Below are positions 1 to 7,863 of a stretch of DNA of 64,000 nucleotides, one piece after another. The translations under genes and the position numbers were made by a program. Where the stretch lies: the NCBI RefSeq assembly GCF_025352645.1, contig NZ_JANXSO010000128.1, positions 1-64,000 of the forward strand, given 5' to 3'. The stretch's first letter is position 1, and each line of letters begins with the position of its first letter. The DNA comes from Iodobacter sp. (lineage in GTDB: Bacteria; Pseudomonadota; Gammaproteobacteria; Burkholderiales; Chitinibacteraceae). Below the pieces are notes generated by a model. That model did no database searches, was not told the DNA's origin, and saw only the letters and a program-made list of their open reading frames with translations.

Positions 1-104
1 TCTGTGCTTGCATCGTGTGAAGCAGGCTTTTCCTCGGCATAAGCCGCAAGAGAGAAGAGGGTTGCAGCTGCAGCAGCTAAGGTTGCTCCGGTTATACGAT
101 TCAT
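1..104 (-). CDS. Exported small protein, N-terminal part only
   Basis: Only the first 34 or so codons are in the window; the gene runs off the left edge. The start at 104 is preceded by GGAG seven bases upstream, while the in-frame ATG six bases earlier sits directly on that Shine-Dalgarno, so 104 is preferred. The product begins MNRITGATLAAAAATLF and continues through an alanine-rich hydrophobic stretch to AYA-EEKP, a classical Sec signal peptide with an AxA cleavage site near residue 22. What follows is polar (EEKPASHDAST). Several families of short secreted proteins start this way, including DUF2282-like ones, but too little is present to assign it. It is transcribed in the same direction as the two-component pair to its right, with a 320-base gap. 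Confidence 0.6.
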   Translation of the reverse strand, partial: MNRITGATLAAAAATLFSLAAYAEEKPASHDAST

Positions 105-427
105 GGTCATTCTCCAAATTTTGCTGGATAGGCAACAAGCACGATTGCTTGCTGACTCTTAGTCGTAGCAGATCAGCAAAATATGACGAAGATTTTTTTT
201 ATTTTTTTTGGATGATGGTGTCAGTATTTGTGTGGATTATTGTAAGTATTATCTATTCTAGTAGACATCACTTTGCTTGCCACTCGCAAGCTTCTGCTAG
301 CCAGCACTAGCCAGCACTAGCCAGCACTAGCCAGTCAAACTGATCGACTAAATCTTAAGCGCCACAAGCTTGGGGAAAATAAGCGACCAGCCTATGCAAG
401 TGATCTGCGTGTGTTAGTTGAAGATAT
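105..427. other. Intergenic region with a short tandem repeat
   Basis: No coding potential is convincing here; the only reading frame is a low-complexity extension of the antisense of the exported-protein start. The stretch contains a poly-T/A tract near 197-210 and the decamer repeat described separately. The promoter of the leftward exported-protein gene should lie between about 105 and 200. No hairpin terminator with a U-run was seen for the kinase gene that ends at 428. Confidence 0.4.
297..335. repeat. Tandem decamer repeat, about 3.8 copies
   Basis: The decamer CTAGCCAGCA is repeated head to tail from 297, with three exact copies and a partial fourth ending in CTAGCCAGT. It lies between the kinase gene end and the promoter side of the exported-protein gene. 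Copy number of such short perfect tandem repeats often changes by slippage; no function is evident. Confidence 0.85.
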
Positions 428-1747
428 TTACCGCAGAATTGGCAAGGTGAGCATGGCATTTACTCCGCCATGTTCATGCTGGCTTAATTCGAGCTTGCCA
501 TTAAAACGCTTGGCGATGGCGGCCACGATAGATAGGCCAAGCCCGCTGCCTTTTGTGCTACTACGCCGCCAGAAACGCTGGGTCACTAAGGCGAGCTCAG
601 CGGGCTGAAGCCCCGGCCCTTGATCAATAATGCAAAAACAAATGGCATCTTCCAAGTAGTGTATTTCCACTCGCACCACGCTATTGGCTGGGGAGTAATT
701 GAGTGCGTTATCCAGCAGATTACGCAGCGCCGTTACGGCCAGCGCTTGAGGTAGGGCAAGCTGATGAGCTGCGATTATTTCGCCTGCATCTATTCGTTCT
801 GGCCGCTGGGGGGCGGCGTCTCTGATGGCAAGTTTTAAGATCTCGTTGGTAGAGGTGCTTTGCCCGTCATCCCAGCAAAAATCGCCTTCAATTTGGGCGA
901 GGGTCAGTAGTTGCGTCAGCGTATGTTGTAGCCTTGCTACGCTTTCTTCGGCGTAATCTAAAGCAGTTTTTGCTTCTTCGCCTTCGGTAATGCGGGCGAC
1001 TTGTAAATGGATTTTGATGGCGGTAAGCGGGGTGCGTAATTCATGCGCGGCATCGCTGGTGAGCTGGCGTTCCCGCTCCAGTGTTTGCTCTATTCGGCTG
1101 AGTAATTGATTTAAGGTTGTTACTAAAGGCAGCAAGTCTTTGGGAATATGCAGGGCAGAGAGTGGGCTTAAGGTTTGCGGCGTTTGGCCTGCAAGGGCTT
1201 GGCGAATTTTCTCTAGCGGCCGCAGCCCTTGCTTTACGCCAAACCAAAGCAAAAGCAGGCTGCCGATCAGCGCAACCATAAAGGGTAGCGTAGTGGCGAG
1301 CAGCACATCCTGCAGCATTTGATTTCTTTCGCTTAGCCGATCGGCGGTAGTGACGCGCAGGCCGAAGGCTTCGATGGTGTAGCTGCGCCATTGCTCTTTA
1401 TTAATGGTTAAATCAGTAAAGCCCAGCGTTTTAGAGCGAGTGGCATCCGGATGAGTATGATCGGTGCGCGCCAGCACTTCGCCGCGTAAAGAGCTGATCT
1501 GGCAGGCTAAGCCCTTGCCAGCAGGTAGTAGCAGGGTATCGCGTTTTTTGCCTTTGGCCGCCGCATCCCAGGCGGCGGCGTTTTGCGAGATTAGCCCCGC
1601 TACCATTTGCGCCGACATGCTAAGGCGCTGATCCAAAGTGTGGCGAATTTGCCGGTCTAGATTATATAAAGTCCAAGCCGTTACACCGCCCCATAATAGG
1701 CTCAAAGAAATACCAATCAGCAGTAATAAACGCAGACGTAAGCTCAT
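428..1747 (-). CDS. Sensor histidine kinase, QseC/PmrB-like
   Basis: Membrane histidine kinase of 439 residues that should phosphorylate the response regulator encoded just upstream. Seen in order: a first membrane helix (about 6-28), a periplasmic sensor region of some 120 residues, a second helix (about 151-170), a HAMP-like linker, a HisKA dimerisation domain with the phospho-acceptor in AAHELRTPLT (His235), and a HATPase domain with N box NLLDNALNYSP, G1 box DQGPGL and G2 box GSGLGLSIV. Length and layout fit the QseC/TctE/PmrB group. Its start overlaps the stop of the response regulator by 4 bases (ATGA), so the two are translationally coupled. The signal sensed cannot be read from the sequence; calling it QseC would be a guess at family level. 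Confidence 0.92.
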   Translation of the reverse strand: MSLRLRLLLLIGISLSLLWGGVTAWTLYNLDRQIRHTLDQRLSMSAQMVAGLISQNAAAWDAAAKGKKRDTLLLPAGKGLACQISSLRGEVLARTDHTHPDATRSKTLGFTDLTINKEQWRSYTIEAFGLRVTTADRLSERNQMLQDVLLATTLPFMVALIGSLLLLWFGVKQGLRPLEKIRQALAGQTPQTLSPLSALHIPKDLLPLVTTLNQLLSRIEQTLERERQLTSDAAHELRTPLTAIKIHLQVARITEGEEAKTALDYAEESVARLQHTLTQLLTLAQIEGDFCWDDGQSTSTNEILKLAIRDAAPQRPERIDAGEIIAAHQLALPQALAVTALRNLLDNALNYSPANSVVRVEIHYLEDAICFCIIDQGPGLQPAELALVTQRFWRRSSTKGSGLGLSIVAAIAKRFNGKLELSQHEHGGVNAMLTLPILR

Positions 1748-2409
1748 TGTTTGATTCCACCGTAGCGATAACCCATGCCGCGAATCGTCTCGATAATCTC
1801 GCCGCCTAATTTGCGGCGTAGATGATAGATATGCACATTGAGGGCATTGCTTTCGATTTCTTCGCTGAAGTCGTAAAGCCGGTCTTTAAGCTGCTCGGCA
1901 CTGAGTATTCGATCTTTGGCTTGCATCAGTGCGGCCAGCAGTGCCATTTCCCGTCGGGATAAGGCGATGGGTTGCTCATTAAGGCTGACATGGCCGGTAG
2001 CAGGGTTGAGTTTTAATGGCCCGTCTTCAATCAGATCAACACAACGCCCAGCTACGCGGCGCTGTAAGGCATGTAAGCGGGCGACTAATTCATCTAAATC
2101 AAAAGGCTTCAGCAGATAATCATCGGCCCCTAGTTGCAATGCCATGACTTTGTCTTTAATTGAATCACGCGCGGTGAGCACCAAGATGGGTAAAACAATG
2201 CCTGTTGCTCTTAAGCGCGGCAGAAGCTTCATACCATCTTCGTCAGGCAAGCCAAGGTCTAGAATCAACACATCGCAATTTAAGGTGGCAAGCGCGGCCT
2301 CTGCCATTGCAGCACTTGCCACGCTGTCTACCGTGAGTTGATGAGCCCGCAAGCCTGCTTTAATGCCATGGGCAATTAAATCGTTGTCTTCTACCAGCAG
2401 CACGCGCAT
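1744..2409 (-). CDS. OmpR/PhoB-family response regulator, QseB-like
   Basis: Cytoplasmic transcription factor of 221 residues, partner of the kinase that follows. The receiver domain has the acidic pair in VEDND, the phospho-acceptor Asp51 in LILDLGLPDEDG, the conserved Thr in VLTARD and Lys in LLKPFD. The C-terminal winged helix carries SNALNVHIYHLRRKL and the wing GMGYRYGG. The closest classical relatives are QseB and PmrA/BasR. It is the first gene of the operon; a start at 2409 leaves about 110 bases to the divergent dsbD, so the two promoters must share this short space. Targets are not known; self-regulation and control of the neighbouring exported-protein gene are possible but inferred only from position. 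Confidence 0.92.
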   Translation of the reverse strand: MRVLLVEDNDLIAHGIKAGLRAHQLTVDSVASAAMAEAALATLNCDVLILDLGLPDEDGMKLLPRLRATGIVLPILVLTARDSIKDKVMALQLGADDYLLKPFDLDELVARLHALQRRVAGRCVDLIEDGPLKLNPATGHVSLNEQPIALSRREMALLAALMQAKDRILSAEQLKDRLYDFSEEIESNALNVHIYHLRRKLGGEIIETIRGMGYRYGGIKQ

Positions 2410-2519
2410 GGGTGATTTTTCTTTGCTCTGAATTCAGGCCGCAGATTATTGCACAGTTAATGTTGCCTTAATCCAAAGGCGACATCCTTACATTTCCGGT
2501 TTTGATTTTGGAGAGATTG

Positions 2520-4295
2520 ATGTTGCGTTCATTATGGATAGGCCTGCTACTGGCCCTGCTATGGCTGCCTTTTGCTCAGGCTGAGGATAATTTTTTGCCA
2601 CCAGAGCAAGCTTTTAAGCTGGTGGTGAGCAAGGAGCAATCTGGCCAGATTAAGCTGCACTGGGATATTGCCCAAGGCTATTACCTTTATCGTAAAAATA
2701 TAAAAGTAGAGAGCCTGCCTGCGGGGCTTATTGAAAAAACAGAGCTACCCGCTGGTATAGCTAAAACGGATGAATTCTTCGGCGAAACCGAGGTATATTT
2801 TAATCAGGTGGATGTGCTGCTGAAAGCCCCGCATGCCAAGGTGCTGGCCATCAGCTGGCAGGGCTGCGCTGAAGCGGGGCTGTGCTATCAGCCGCAAACA
2901 CGGCAAATTAAATTGGATCAGCTGGATGCCTTAGATAGACCCGCCAGCCCACTTAATCGTAGCGATAGTCAGTTGCCGGTGCTTAAAGCTGGGCCAGTAG
3001 CCGAGCTGGGTGAAGATCAGCAAATTGCACAGCGATTAAGCCAAGCGCATTTGGGGTGGATGTTGCTGATGTTTTTGGGCCTAGGTTTACTGATGACGTT
3101 TACCCCCTGCGTGTTACCGATGATACCTATTCTCTCTAGCTTGATTGCGGGCAGTGGGGCCACGCCTCGGCGCGGTTTTATTCTGTCATTGGCTTTTGTT
3201 TTACCTATGGCGTTGACTTATGCGGCATTGGGGGCCGCTGCGGCGATGGCAGGGGCTAATCTGCAGGCCTTTTTGCAAAATCCTTGGGCGCTGGGCGTGT
3301 TCGGCATGATTTTTGTGCTGTTGGCGCTGGCGATGTTTGGGGCGTACGAATTGCAGCTGCCCGCCGTAGTACGTGATCGGCTATCGCTTGCCAATCAAAA
3401 ATCACAAGGCGGAACAATTGCAGGTGCGGCCACGATGGGGTTTTTATCGGCCTTACTGGTGGGGCCGTGCATGACTGCGCCATTGGCAGGTGCTTTGCTT
3501 TATATCAGCAATACCGGCGATGTATTGAAAGGAAGCTTAGCGTTGCTCTCAATGGGGCTGGGAATGGGCTTGCCACTGTTGCTGGTGGGTACGCTAGGTG
3601 CACGTTTTCTGCCGCGCCCCGGCATATGGATGAATCGGGTCAAAATGGTGTTTGGCTTTGTGCTGCTGGGTATGGCTATTTTGTTCATGGCCCGCATCAT
3701 GCCGCCAGCACTGGCTTTGGCGTTATGGGGGGCTTTATTACTGGCGATGGCTTTTTGCCTGTGGGCTTTATTGCTGCCAAGCCAAGCGTGGGCAATCCGT
3801 AGCCTTGCTGCTGTGATGGCGCTTTGGGGCGCGGCAATGGTGCTGGGCGCTGCCGCTGGTAATCATAATCCGTATCAGCCCTTGGTTTTTATGCAGGCAA
3901 CAGCGGCTCATTCCCAAGAGAGCCCTTTTTTGGAGCGTTTTATCACGGTGAACAGCACTGGCGAATTGGCTGCACAAATACAATCGGCCAGCGAAAAAGG
4001 GCAGTGGGCCTTGGTGGATTACTACGCGGATTGGTGCGTGGCTTGCAAAGAAATCGAGCGTGATGTGCTGGGGGACGCCCGCGTGCAGCAAGCCTTGGCG
4101 GGGATGAAGTTAATCCGCCCTGATGTGACGGCTTCGGGAGAGCAAAGCCAAGCGCTGCTCTCTGCTTACCAAGTGCTTGGCCCGCCCACGCTATTATTGA
4201 TCGGCCCCGATGGCAAAGAGCGGCGAGCACAGCGGATTGTAGGCAAGCTGAGTGCCGATGCTTTTCTTGCTCGTTTAGCACAAGCCAAGTTATGA
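2520..4295 (+). CDS. dsbD: Thiol:disulfide interchange protein DsbD
   Basis: Inner-membrane protein that carries electrons from cytoplasmic thioredoxin to periplasmic isomerases and reductases. The 591 residues show a signal peptide, an N-terminal periplasmic alpha domain with the cysteine pair Cys116/Cys122 (GCAEAGLCYQ), an eight-helix beta domain with Cys197 (TFTPCVLPM) and Cys317 (VGPCMTAP), and a C-terminal thioredoxin gamma domain with Cys506/Cys509 (YADWCVACK). All six redox cysteines of the family are present. The ATG at 2520 has GGAG six bases upstream; an in-frame TTG at 2502 has none. The stop overlaps the next start by 4 bases, and dsbG follows, so its likely clients are the TlpA and DsbG proteins made from the same message. 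Confidence 0.96.
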   Translation: MLRSLWIGLLLALLWLPFAQAEDNFLPPEQAFKLVVSKEQSGQIKLHWDIAQGYYLYRKNIKVESLPAGLIEKTELPAGIAKTDEFFGETEVYFNQVDVLLKAPHAKVLAISWQGCAEAGLCYQPQTRQIKLDQLDALDRPASPLNRSDSQLPVLKAGPVAELGEDQQIAQRLSQAHLGWMLLMFLGLGLLMTFTPCVLPMIPILSSLIAGSGATPRRGFILSLAFVLPMALTYAALGAAAAMAGANLQAFLQNPWALGVFGMIFVLLALAMFGAYELQLPAVVRDRLSLANQKSQGGTIAGAATMGFLSALLVGPCMTAPLAGALLYISNTGDVLKGSLALLSMGLGMGLPLLLVGTLGARFLPRPGIWMNRVKMVFGFVLLGMAILFMARIMPPALALALWGALLLAMAFCLWALLLPSQAWAIRSLAAVMALWGAAMVLGAAAGNHNPYQPLVFMQATAAHSQESPFLERFITVNSTGELAAQIQSASEKGQWALVDYYADWCVACKEIERDVLGDARVQQALAGMKLIRPDVTASGEQSQALLSAYQVLGPPTLLLIGPDGKERRAQRIVGKLSADAFLARLAQAKL

Positions 4296-5095
4296 ATAGC
4301 ATGATGAGTATCGGCCCTTTTCCTCTGGCCTATGCAGTGTTGGGTCTATCGCTCTTGATCGGTGCAGGCGTGGGGCGCTATCTGGCGAAAGGGCTCGGCA
4401 TCGGCTCCTTGCTGCTTGATCTTTTATGGGTAGGGGTGCTGGGCGCGCGCTTGGTGTTTATTGCCTTGTGGTTTGATCTTTACCCCTCACTTTGGGCCAT
4501 GATTGATATACGCGATGGCGGCTACAACGTATGGGGCGGCTTGGTGGCGGCCTTGCTGTATGCAGCGTGGCGAGTGAGATTAAACATCCCTTTGCGCCAA
4601 CCCCTTGCTTGGAGCTTGCTGGCTGGCGCATTGGCTTGGGGAGCCATGACAGCCATCGTGAGCATGCAAAAGCCCGCACAACTTTCCGCCTTGCCCTTGC
4701 AGCCTTTAGCGGGCACAAATACCACGCTGGCGAAATTAGCGGATGGTAAGCCGCTGGTGCTTAATTTATGGGCCAGCTGGTGCCCGCCTTGCCTGCGTGA
4801 AATGCCGGTGCTGCAAGCCGCTCAGGTGGTAGAGCCCCATATCCGCTTTGTGTTTGCAAATCAGGGCGAAGCAAATGCCGTTGTTGAGCAGTATTTGCAC
4901 AAAAATAAGCTGAATTTAAGCCATGTACTGGTCGATCCTTTTAGCTTGCTAGCTAAGGAATACGGCGCGGTGGCGTTTCCAAGTACTTTGTTTTTTAGTG
5001 CAGATGGCCAATTACTCGACACACATCGTGGTGAGCTGTCTGCAGCTTCTTTAGCCAGTAAGCTTAAATTACTGCGCTCTGCCCAGTCAGAATAG
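4292..5095 (+). CDS. Lgt-like membrane domain fused to TlpA thioredoxin
   Basis: Protein of 267 residues in two parts. Residues 1-125 form several membrane helices with motifs of prolipoprotein diacylglyceryl transferase (Lgt): IGPFPLAYAVLG near the start, GARLVFI at 51-57 and DGGYNVWGGLVAAL around 75-88. In true Lgt the last motif is HGGL with an essential histidine; here Trp81 replaces it, so transferase activity is unlikely. Residues 135-267 are a TlpA/ResA-type thioredoxin fold with the active site ASWCPPCLRE (Cys164, Cys167) and the cis-proline loop AFPSTLF. The membrane part probably serves as anchor with the thioredoxin on the periplasmic side. It overlaps dsbD by 4 bases and precedes dsbG by 10, so it likely receives electrons from DsbD. 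The thiol-reductase assignment is firm; the role of the Lgt-like part is inference. Confidence 0.88.
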   Translation: MNSMMSIGPFPLAYAVLGLSLLIGAGVGRYLAKGLGIGSLLLDLLWVGVLGARLVFIALWFDLYPSLWAMIDIRDGGYNVWGGLVAALLYAAWRVRLNIPLRQPLAWSLLAGALAWGAMTAIVSMQKPAQLSALPLQPLAGTNTTLAKLADGKPLVLNLWASWCPPCLREMPVLQAAQVVEPHIRFVFANQGEANAVVEQYLHKNKLNLSHVLVDPFSLLAKEYGAVAFPSTLFFSADGQLLDTHRGELSAASLASKLKLLRSAQSE

Positions 5096-5105
5096 GAATA
5101 ATCCA

Positions 5106-5852
5106 ATGAAAGTAATGATCGCTACATTAGTCAGTAGCTGCTTGATCATGAGCCATGCACAGGCCGCAGCCGATTGGCCTGCGCCGATTAAAGCGCTAGA
5201 AAGAAAAGGCATGGAAGTGCTGGATAGCTTTAAAGCCCCTGGCGGCGTAACAGGCTACGCTGCTTTGTATCAGCAGCAGCCGGTTACGGTGTATTTAACT
5301 GCCGATGGTAAGCAAGCAATTATTGGCTCGATGGTCGATAGCAAAGGCGAGGCGCTTAAGCAAGCGCCGGTTGATCAGCTATTTAGCAATAAGCTTTGGA
5401 AGCAGTTAGAAGATAGCCATTGGATTAGTGACGGCAATAAAAATGCGCCAAGGATTGTATATATGTTTACCGATCCTAATTGCCCTTATTGCAATAAATT
5501 GTGGAACGATGCTCGGCCATGGGTTAGCTCTGGCAAGGTGCAGATCCGGCATATTATGGTGGGCATTATTAAAAGCGATAGCATGGGCAAAGCCGCCGCG
5601 CTGATGACTGCCAAAGCGCCAGAGGCGGCGCTTTATCAACATGAAATACAGCATGCCAGCGGTGGGGTAAAGCCTTTGGCGCAGATCCCTAAAGACGTGC
5701 GCAGCAAGCTAGATGCCAATTATCAATTGATGCAGCGATTTGATCTTTTTGCTACACCCGTCACGTTTTACAAAGACAGCGAGGGCAAAATGCAAAAAGC
5801 ACAGGGCGCACCATCAGCCGAAATGCTGCCCAAAATATTTGGCCCGCGCTGA
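5106..5852 (+). CDS. dsbG: Thiol:disulfide interchange protein DsbG
   Basis: Periplasmic disulfide isomerase/sulfenic-acid reductase of 248 residues. A signal peptide (cleavage after about residue 21, SHAQAAA) precedes a DsbC/G dimerisation domain and a thioredoxin-like domain with CPYC at 126-129 in the context DPNCPYCNKLWNDARPW. The following stretch VQIRHIMVGIIK and the cis-proline loop LFATPVTFY match DsbG rather than DsbC; a separate DsbC is encoded near 32 kb. DsbG is kept reduced by DsbD, encoded two genes upstream in the same operon, and in E. coli protects single cysteines from over-oxidation. The last gene of this operon; the hairpin at 5894-5915 follows it. Confidence 0.93.
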   Translation: MKVMIATLVSSCLIMSHAQAAADWPAPIKALERKGMEVLDSFKAPGGVTGYAALYQQQPVTVYLTADGKQAIIGSMVDSKGEALKQAPVDQLFSNKLWKQLEDSHWISDGNKNAPRIVYMFTDPNCPYCNKLWNDARPWVSSGKVQIRHIMVGIIKSDSMGKAAALMTAKAPEAALYQHEIQHASGGVKPLAQIPKDVRSKLDANYQLMQRFDLFATPVTFYKDSEGKMQKAQGAPSAEMLPKIFGPR

Positions 5853-5881
5853 TTCAGGATCTTGCAGGCATAAAAAGGAGT

Positions 5882-5915
5882 GCTAAAAAATAGAGCCACT
5901 TAGGATTAAGTGGCT
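5882..5915 (-). terminator. Rho-independent terminator of the VF530 gene
   Basis: Perfect 9-bp inverted repeat AGCCACTTA (5894-5902) and TAAGTGGCT (5907-5915) with loop GGAT. Read leftward it is followed by CTATTTTTTAG, a proper U-run, so it fits best as the terminator of the minus-strand VF530 gene. Read rightward after dsbG it has no U-run. A second inverted repeat, AATGCGCCGC with GCGGCGCATT, spans the VF530 stop codon (5930-5956). Confidence 0.75.
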
Positions 5916-5944
5916 TGAATGAGAAGATTGAATGCGCCGCAGGC

Positions 5945-6157
5945 TTAGCGGCGCATTCTGGCATCCAGCTCTTCTACTTTACTGCGCGCCCAAGGTGTGC
6001 GGCGCAGGAATTTTAGGCTGGATTTAATCGAGGGCTCTTTTTCAAAACACTGAATCGGGATGCGGCGGGCCAGCTCTGGCCAGCCAAAGTGTTCAACTAA
6101 ATCGCTCAGCATTTTTTCTAAGGTAATACCATGCTGCGGGTTATTGGTCTGGGTCAT
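5945..6157 (-). CDS. VF530 family protein (DUF2132)
   Basis: Small protein of 70 residues. The segments [26 protein letters not shown] and [17 protein letters not shown] match the VF530/DUF2132 family almost throughout; the family fold is known from a Vibrio fischeri structure and is described as a possible DNA-binding protein with no proven role. It has no signal peptide or membrane segment. It stands alone between convergent dsbG and the codirectional nsrR, and has its own terminator. Function is not assigned here beyond the family name. Confidence 0.9.
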   Translation of the reverse strand: MTQTNNPQHGITLEKMLSDLVEHFGWPELARRIPIQCFEKEPSIKSSLKFLRRTPWARSKVEELDARMRR

Positions 6158-6248
6158 TCAGTGAGTTTCTGTTGTGATGATTAATTTGTGGGGGAGCTAT
6201 ATAGTGTGGCGGCGCGTACTGGCTAGTGCAGCGGCATATCAAATATCA

Positions 6249-6701
6249 CTAGTGTTTTCTTTGCACCAGTGGAATGCTGAAGATGGCATTGAGCTCGACC
6301 GGATTATTAATTAAATCTTGCAGGGTATAGCGATCTAGTACGCTGTAAAACGCTTGCATGGCTTCATTGAGCACGCCTTTTAAACGGCATGCCGCGCTGA
6401 TACTGCAGGTGGAGTGTTCGCGGTCGAAGCATTCCACCATGGGACTATCTGCCTCGCTTAAGCGCACTAGGGCACCAATGCTCATTTCATGAGCAGGGCG
6501 GGATAAACGCATGCCACCGCCTTTGCCACGGGTCGTGTCTAAAAAGCCATTACGGGCTAGAAAGCTCATGACTTTCATCAGATGATTGTCAGAAATAGCA
6601 TAGGCAGTAGCAATCTCGCCCCGAGTGACAATGCCATCATTCTGTACACCAACGTAAATTAAAGTGCGCAAACAGTAATCGGTAAAAACATTCAGGCGCA
6701 T
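6249..6701 (-). CDS. nsrR: Nitric-oxide-sensing repressor NsrR (Rrf2 family)
   Basis: Rrf2-family repressor of 150 residues whose [2Fe-2S] or [4Fe-4S] cluster is destroyed by nitric oxide. The N-terminal helix-turn-helix starts MRLNVFTDYCLRTLIYV and includes the wing TRGKGGGMRLSRP. The three cluster cysteines sit in a Cx7Cx5C arrangement within ECFDREHSTCSISAACRL, as in NsrR rather than IscR. The gene is monocistronic. A palindrome matching the known NsrR operator lies 20 bases upstream of the start, which implies autoregulation. The usual NsrR targets (hmp, norB, hcp) are not in the window. Confidence 0.92.
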   Translation of the reverse strand: MRLNVFTDYCLRTLIYVGVQNDGIVTRGEIATAYAISDNHLMKVMSFLARNGFLDTTRGKGGGMRLSRPAHEMSIGALVRLSEADSPMVECFDREHSTCSISAACRLKGVLNEAMQAFYSVLDRYTLQDLINNPVELNAIFSIPLVQRKH

Positions 6702-6721
6702 TGCTGTTGTCCGGACTTTAA

Positions 6722-6744
6722 AATAAGCATTTATAATACATCTT
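6722..6744 (-). promoter_or_regulatory. Candidate NsrR operator in the nsrR promoter
   Basis: Read on the minus strand the 23 bases begin AAGATGTATTA and end AAATGCTTATT. The NsrR consensus is two 11-bp half sites of the form AAGATGCATTT around a central base; the left half matches 9 of 11 and the right half is also close. It overlaps a TATTAT/TATAAA-like -10 region and lies 20 bases before the nsrR start, which is where a self-repressor would bind. Assigned by eye, without a scoring matrix. Confidence 0.6.
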
Positions 6745-6797
6745 CATTCGTAATAAGAATATGTCGTTTAATGCCAGTGTGCTGCACTTCCTAGAAA

Positions 6798-7793
6798 TCA
6801 GCTGCGCTGATGCAGGCTCGCCGGTACCCATATCGAATCCACAGCCTTGCCCTGCATCAGTTTCAATACGCGGGATAAGCTTTCGCTGGCGAGCAGCTGG
6901 CTGTCTTGCACCACGGATTGAATGCCCCAAGGTAAGCAGTTCAGCAGGTTATGATCGTCAAAGGTCATTAAATGCTTAGGCATGCCATTTTGTTTTTCGT
7001 TGATATAGGCCAGTGCGCCTTCTAGCAAGGTGAGCGAGCCGGTAAACAGGCTGTCTGGATAATGCCCCAGCTTTTCATAGCATTCGGCCATCATGCTGTA
7101 GCCCGATGGGCGCAGGTAATCTCGCTGCCAAACCCAGTGCTCCTGTTCTGTTATGCCGCTGAGTTCTAGGCCTTTGCGATAGCCTGCAAGGCGGTCTTGG
7201 CTGGGGGATAAATCGGCTTGGCCGCCAAAATACACCACCTCTTGGCTGCCATTGGCGATGGTGTGCACCACTAAGGAGGTGACCGCATCAATGGCGTCGG
7301 TCACCACAAAGGGAATGGGGCAGTCTTTAATATGGCGGTCTACAAACACCAGTGGTAGGCGCAAAGACCATTTTAAATACTGCGTGGCATCGCTGCTGCA
7401 GGGCACCACAATCAGCCCGTCTACTTGGCGGGTGAGCAGATGCTCGATGCCTGCAGTTTCCATGCTGGCTTGCTCATTACTACTCATTACCAGTAATTGA
7501 TAGCCTGCCTCACGGCAAAGCGGCTCTAAAGCTTGCGCAAGGCTGGCGTGGGCAAAGTTGCTTAGCTCCGGCACCAGTAAACCTAAGGTGCCACTTTTGC
7601 GCGAGCGCAGTGTTTTGGCCGATTGGGATGGTTGAAAATGATGCTCGCGCGCGATGGCAAGCACGCGCTCTTTAGTAGATTCGGCGATGCGATATTCGGC
7701 AGAGCGGCCGTTTAGCACTAGGCTAGCCGTGGTTTTGGATACATTGGCCAGACGGGCAATGTCATCCATAGTTAGGCGAATAAATTGACTCAC
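6798..7793 (-). CDS. LacI-family regulator, Cra/FruR-like
   Basis: DNA-binding regulator of 331 residues. The N-terminal helix-turn-helix TMDDIARLANVSKTTASLVL and hinge motif LRSRKSGTLGLLVPEL are typical of the LacI/GalR family, followed by a periplasmic-binding-protein-like effector domain (VDGLIVVPC, RQDYLRPSGYS-type segments). The unusual second helix NGRSAEYRIAESTKERV closely follows the Cra/FruR pattern (catabolite repressor/activator of sugar-phosphate metabolism). The reading frame opens at a GTG at 7793; an ATG at 7769 just before DDIARLA is an alternative, and neither has a strong Shine-Dalgarno. No sugar-catabolic genes lie next to it, so the effector (fructose phosphates by analogy) is inferred. 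Confidence 0.82.
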   Translation of the reverse strand: MSQFIRLTMDDIARLANVSKTTASLVLNGRSAEYRIAESTKERVLAIAREHHFQPSQSAKTLRSRKSGTLGLLVPELSNFAHASLAQALEPLCREAGYQLLVMSSNEQASMETAGIEHLLTRQVDGLIVVPCSSDATQYLKWSLRLPLVFVDRHIKDCPIPFVVTDAIDAVTSLVVHTIANGSQEVVYFGGQADLSPSQDRLAGYRKGLELSGITEQEHWVWQRDYLRPSGYSMMAECYEKLGHYPDSLFTGSLTLLEGALAYINEKQNGMPKHLMTFDDHNLLNCLPWGIQSVVQDSQLLASESLSRVLKLMQGKAVDSIWVPASLHQRS

Positions 7794-7863
7794 GATGACT
7801 CAGTTCTTCATACACATTCAAGCGGCAAGGTTACCACGACCGTTTGAATTGTATACTTGTGAT

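Noticed and set aside
8..310. A 100-codon rightward frame at the left edge
   Set aside because: It is antisense to a clear signal peptide with a good ribosome site and runs into a T-rich, repeat-containing intergenic region; the translation has no family character.
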